Positions 61,088 to 64,000 of a stretch of DNA of 64,000 bases are shown piece after piece. Position numbers and translations under genes: made by a program. The notes under the pieces are model-generated. The model saw only the letters and a program-made list of their open reading frames with translations, did not search any database and was not told where the DNA came from. The stretch's first letter is position 1; every line of letters starts with the position of its first letter. The DNA is from BOKV01 sp049289295 (lineage in GTDB: Bacteria; Pseudomonadota; Alphaproteobacteria; Rhizobiales; Rhizobiaceae), in contig JBATLL010000093.1 of assembly GCA_049289295.1 (NCBI GenBank), forward strand, positions 1 to 64,000, read 5' to 3'.

Positions 61088-61767
61088 TCCCGCGAAGCAT
61101 CCGCTTCTGCGGAAGTCTCCTCGTTATCCCTAGCCGAAGCTTTTGGCCCGCCCCTGGATACGCCGACCATCGCGGGGCGCAGGACCCGCTCGCCGATCAC
61201 ATAGCCATCCTGGACGACCTGCAGCACGGTGTTGTTCGGGGTCTCGGTATCGGGAATCTCGAACATGGCCTGGTGGAAATTCGGATCAAACCGCTCATTG
61301 AGCGCCGACACCTTGCGAACCCCGTGTTTTTCAAGACCCTGCAACATGGACCGTTCGGTAAGCTCCACCCCTTCGATCAGGGTCGTAAGCCCGGCGTCGC
61401 CGGATTCGCGCAATTCCGCAGGAAGGGTTTCGAGCGCGCGCCGCAGATTGTCGGAAACGGCGAGCATTTCGCGGGCAAACCCGGCGATCGAATATTCGCG
61501 CGCATCCGACACATCCTTTTGGGTGCGGCGACGCAGATTTTCCATGTCGGCGGCAAGGCGCAGCATCTTTTCCTTCAGTGCCGCGTTTTCGCTTTCGAGA
61601 CGGGACAATTCCGCATTCAGGAATTCCAGCGGGCTGGAAAACCCGGCCTCTTCCGACATCTCGCTATGGGTATTGTCTTCAGCAGCGTTCGGTTCGCTGC
61701 CGGCCTGTGACTTCCCGTTGTTGTTCGTGGCATCTTCGCCGTGATGTTCGGTTTCTTCCGCCATCAT
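61084..61767 (-). CDS. grpE: Nucleotide exchange factor GrpE
   Basis: The 227-aa protein has a long N-terminal acidic region, a coiled coil (near residues 55-105, with LSRLESENAALKEKMLRLAADMENLRRRT) and the GrpE beta domain ending with GYVIGERVLRPAMVGVS. It releases ADP from DnaK. It lies downstream of hrcA (90 bases), the classic heat-shock pair. Confidence 0.96.
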   Translation of the reverse strand: MMAEETEHHGEDATNNNGKSQAGSEPNAAEDNTHSEMSEEAGFSSPLEFLNAELSRLESENAALKEKMLRLAADMENLRRRTQKDVSDAREYSIAGFAREMLAVSDNLRRALETLPAELRESGDAGLTTLIEGVELTERSMLQGLEKHGVRKVSALNERFDPNFHQAMFEIPDTETPNNTVLQVVQDGYVIGERVLRPAMVGVSRGGPKASARDNEETSAEADASRD

Positions 61768-61857
61768 CGCATTCCTGATTTGCTGATTTGAAAATCCACA
61801 GTGGATATCGAGGTTGAGCGCGCAAAAATCAAGTGCCGTGCGGAAATCCGCCTGCCC

Positions 61858-62943
61858 TCAACGCATCAGTTTCGACAGCACCTGCGCAGTAAAGTCGACC
61901 ATCGGGACGATCCGGGCATAGTTCAGCCGGGTCGGACCGACAATTCCCAGCGCACCGATTACCCGCTGGTTCTTGTCGCGATAGGGTGCAACCACAACCG
62001 ATGAACCAGAGAGTGAGAACAGCTTGTTTTCCGAGCCGATGAAGATACGCACGCCTTCGCCATCTTCCGTCAGTTCAAGCAGCTTGAGAAAATTCTGTTT
62101 CGTCTCGAACTCATCGAAGAGCTGGCGAACGCGATCGAGGCTCTCAGCAGCGTTGATGTCGCCCAGCAGATTGGCGTGACCGCTGACGATCAGCGTTCCA
62201 GGCTCCTTTTCCGCGCTGCCGGCCCACACCGCAATGCCTGCTTCGACCAACTGATCCGAAAGCGTGTCTATCTCGCGGCGGGCCGCTTCGCGAAGACGGG
62301 CTATGACGGCCATCGCTTCTGCGATCGTTCGCCCTGCAATATTGGTGTTGATGTAGTTTGACGCCTCGATCAGCGTTGATGCAGTGACGCCCGGCGGCAA
62401 TGAAATGATACGGTTTTCCACCATGCCATTCTCGCCCACCATCACCACCAGCGCACGTGTCGGCTCAAGCCGGATGAATTCGATATGCTTGAGGCGCAGA
62501 TCCGATTTTGTCGCAAGCACGAGTGCCGCGCTGCGCGAAAGTCCCGACAGAAGGTGGCTTGCTTCGGTCAGAGCGTTTTCCAGCGTCCTGCCCTGGGAGG
62601 CGGCCTGCATCTTCGTTTCGATCGACTGGCGCTCTTCCTGGGTCAGGTCACCAATTTCGAGAAAGCTGTCGACAAAGAATCGCAATCCCATGTCGGTCGG
62701 TAACCGCCCGGCACTTGTGTGGGGTGAATAGATCAGGCCAAGCTGCTCCAGGTCCTGCATGACATTTCGCACGGTGGCTGGGGAGAGCGATATCGCCAGC
62801 GACCGCGAAAGCGTTCTTGAACCCTGCGGCTCGCCTGTTTCCAGGTAGCTTTCCACGATGCTGCGAAAGATCGCGCGCGAACGCTGATCAAGTTCGCTGA
62901 TCGTGTTGAGCCTGGAGGCCTGGTCTGATGGCAAGAAGGACAT
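61858..62943 (-). CDS. hrcA: Heat-inducible transcriptional repressor HrcA
   Basis: The 361-aa protein has an N-terminal winged helix (SRTLSRSLAISLSPATVRNVMQDLEQLGLI, near residues 43-72) and a GAF-like regulatory domain. HrcA represses groE and sometimes dnaK operons through CIRCE elements. ATG 62943 starts the homology. The frame runs further upstream only because the adjacent TTCCC repeat lacks stops, giving a low-complexity REGKGREGK tail that I reject. No CIRCE element is seen in this window. Confidence 0.95.
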   Translation of the reverse strand: MSFLPSDQASRLNTISELDQRSRAIFRSIVESYLETGEPQGSRTLSRSLAISLSPATVRNVMQDLEQLGLIYSPHTSAGRLPTDMGLRFFVDSFLEIGDLTQEERQSIETKMQAASQGRTLENALTEASHLLSGLSRSAALVLATKSDLRLKHIEFIRLEPTRALVVMVGENGMVENRIISLPPGVTASTLIEASNYINTNIAGRTIAEAMAVIARLREAARREIDTLSDQLVEAGIAVWAGSAEKEPGTLIVSGHANLLGDINAAESLDRVRQLFDEFETKQNFLKLLELTEDGEGVRIFIGSENKLFSLSGSSVVVAPYRDKNQRVIGALGIVGPTRLNYARIVPMVDFTAQVLSKLMR

Positions 62944-63030
62944 GATGCAACCCTGGGGTCGGGACCCGTCAATTACCACGAAATGGCGCCCGACCCTAGT
63001 ATGCGCGCGTCTCTGGTTCCAGTCTCCTGA

Positions 63031-63065
63031 TTCCCTTCCCTTCCCTTCCCTTCCCTTCCCTTCCC
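63031..63065. repeat. TTCCC pentanucleotide microsatellite (7 copies)
   Basis: Seven tandem copies of TTCCC (35 bases) are followed by a further pyrimidine tract to about 63073. On the minus strand this is GGGAA repeated, with G3 runs separated by AA, a pattern able to form a G-quadruplex. It lies between hrcA (start 62943) and rph (start 63190), in the 246-base divergent gap. Confidence 0.95.
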
Positions 63066-63189
63066 TTTTCCTTTGGGACAGGTCGTGGTTGCCCAGGCAG
63101 GGCAGGAATTCTTTTGCCACTCCTGCTGTAAGCCGCTACAAGCGGCGCGCCGGCGGGTCCGGCATGCGATCTCATCACGGGAGAATGGA

Positions 63190-63900
63190 ATGCGTCCATC
63201 AAAGCGGGAATCCGACGAACTCAGGCCGGTGAGTCTGGAACGAAGCTATTCCAGGCACGCGGAAGGGTCCTGTCTGGTCCGTTTCGGCAACACTCATGTA
63301 CTGTGCACAGCCTCGCTTGAGGAGCGGGTTCCTCCCTTCCTTCGCGGTGGTGGCAAGGGATGGGTAACAGCCGAGTACGGGATGCTTCCAAGATCGACAG
63401 GAGAGCGCATGCGCCGTGAGGCAGCCTCTGGCAAACAATCCGGCCGCACGCTTGAAATACAGCGTCTCATCGGGCGTTCGTTGCGTGCCGTGGTGGACCT
63501 CGAAGCGCTGGGTGAACGCCAGATCACCGTTGATTGCGACGTCATCCAGGCCGATGGTGGCACCCGCACGGCGGCGATAACCGGTGGGTGGGTCGCCCTG
63601 AAGGAGTGCATCGAGTGGATGAAGGTCCGCGGCATGGTCAAGGACAATGTGCTCAAGGATCACGTGGCGGCGATTTCCTGCGGCATTCACCAGGGGCAGG
63701 CGGTGCTTGATCTGGACTATGCCGAGGATTCAACTGCCGAGACAGACGCCAATTTCGTCCTTACAGGGCGGGGCGGCATTGTCGAGGTTCAGGGAACGGC
63801 TGAGGGCGAGCCGTTTTCAGATGCACAGTTTGCCGAATTGATGTCCCTGGCCCGCAAGGGCATTTCGCAGCTTGTGGAGCTGCAGAAACTGGCGGTCTGA
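63190..63900 (+). CDS. rph: Ribonuclease PH
   Basis: The 236-aa phosphorolytic exoribonuclease trims tRNA 3' ends. It shows GWVTAEYGMLPRSTGERMRREAASGKQSGRTLEIQRLIGRSLRAVVDL with the phosphate-binding arginines, then QADGGTRTAAITG. ATG 63190 is preferred; the open frame to 63073 crosses part of the pyrimidine tract. rdgB follows four bases after the stop. Confidence 0.96.
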   Translation: MRPSKRESDELRPVSLERSYSRHAEGSCLVRFGNTHVLCTASLEERVPPFLRGGGKGWVTAEYGMLPRSTGERMRREAASGKQSGRTLEIQRLIGRSLRAVVDLEALGERQITVDCDVIQADGGTRTAAITGGWVALKECIEWMKVRGMVKDNVLKDHVAAISCGIHQGQAVLDLDYAEDSTAETDANFVLTGRGGIVEVQGTAEGEPFSDAQFAELMSLARKGISQLVELQKLAV

Positions 63901-63904
63901 GACC

Positions 63905-64000
63905 ATGACGGCGCGCAGGCTTACTGGTGGCGATCTCCTTGTCGCCAGCCACAATCAGGGCAAGATTGCCGAGATTGAGGATCTTGTCGCGCCTTTCGGT
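63905..64000 (+). CDS. rdgB: Non-canonical purine NTP pyrophosphatase RdgB/HAM1 (N-terminal part)
   Basis: The first 32 residues are visible before the window ends: LLVASHNQGKIAEIEDLVAPFG is the conserved N-terminus of RdgB, with the (A/T)(S/T)xNxGK nucleotide-binding element. It would hydrolyse ITP and XTP and their deoxy forms. The rph-rdgB pair is common. The remainder lies outside the window. Confidence 0.93.
   Translation, partial: MTARRLTGGDLLVASHNQGKIAEIEDLVAPFG

Noticed and set aside
62944..63120. 59-codon N-terminal extension of hrcA encoding REGKGREGK repeats
   Set aside because: It is produced by translation through the TTCCC microsatellite; HrcA proteins start at the MSFLPSD region.
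62944..63189. CIRCE element or heat-shock operator near hrcA
   Set aside because: No TTAGCACTC-N9-GAGTGCTAA-like dyad was found in the hrcA-rph gap.
1..64000. CRISPR arrays, tRNA or rRNA genes, insertion sequences and prophage genes
   Set aside because: No spaced repeats, tRNA-like cloverleaf or CCA end, transposase, integrase or phage structural protein could be recognised by reading.

Overview
The window reads as a chromosomal segment of an alphaproteobacterium of the order Hyphomicrobiales (Rhizobiales). The evidence is gene order and families. The run miaB-phoH-ybeY-corC-lnt-(PraR-type regulator)-metK-trmB matches the order I remember from Sinorhizobium, and irr lies divergent to fabA-fabB-fabI as in rhizobia. 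A TRAP transporter, a DddP-type DMSP lyase and an AlkB hydroxylase suggest a marine or coastal lifestyle; that is inference. No transposase, integrase, phage gene, CRISPR array, rRNA or tRNA was recognised, so most of the window is stable backbone with small accessory insertions.

1-9.4 kb is accessory metabolism. The end of an aromatic-rich small protein and two small hypothetical genes come first. A likely D-amino-acid module follows: a LacI-type regulator and a DadA-like flavoenzyme on the minus strand, divergent from a DctPQM TRAP transporter and an N-acyl-D-amino-acid deacylase. A perfect palindromic operator sits in the divergent gap. A two-subunit 3-oxoacid CoA-transferase (PcaIJ type) faces the deacylase.

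9.5-25.4 kb is mixed. It holds gyrB, a single-domain rhodanese behind an AT-rich palindrome, panE, exoD, a minimal PilZ protein, dddP, an OmpA lipoprotein, a short TadG-like protein, alkB, a GNAT/C39-like fusion beside a PLP decarboxylase, recF-(moeB/thiF)-GNAT, a 2-hydroxyacid dehydrogenase and an SH3 protein.

25.4-30.8 kb holds irr, then fabA-fabB-fabI, then a three-gene cassette (DUF6455-like, YeeE/YedE transporter, DUF302) behind a perfect FNR/FixK-type box and closed by a strong terminator. I consider this cassette and the dddP gene the most interesting items.

30.8-64 kb is almost entirely minus-strand housekeeping. It contains rsmC, then pnp-rpsO and truB-rbfA-infB-ylxR-nusA-rimP (translation and transcription), trmB-metK-praR, lnt-corC-ybeY-phoH, miaB-plsC-rimI-tsaB, a NifU-like protein, a Usp protein, trpS, murJ-glnD, a TRIC-like membrane protein, grpE and hrcA. 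Rightward rph and the start of rdgB end the window. A TTCCC x7 microsatellite lies between hrcA and rph.
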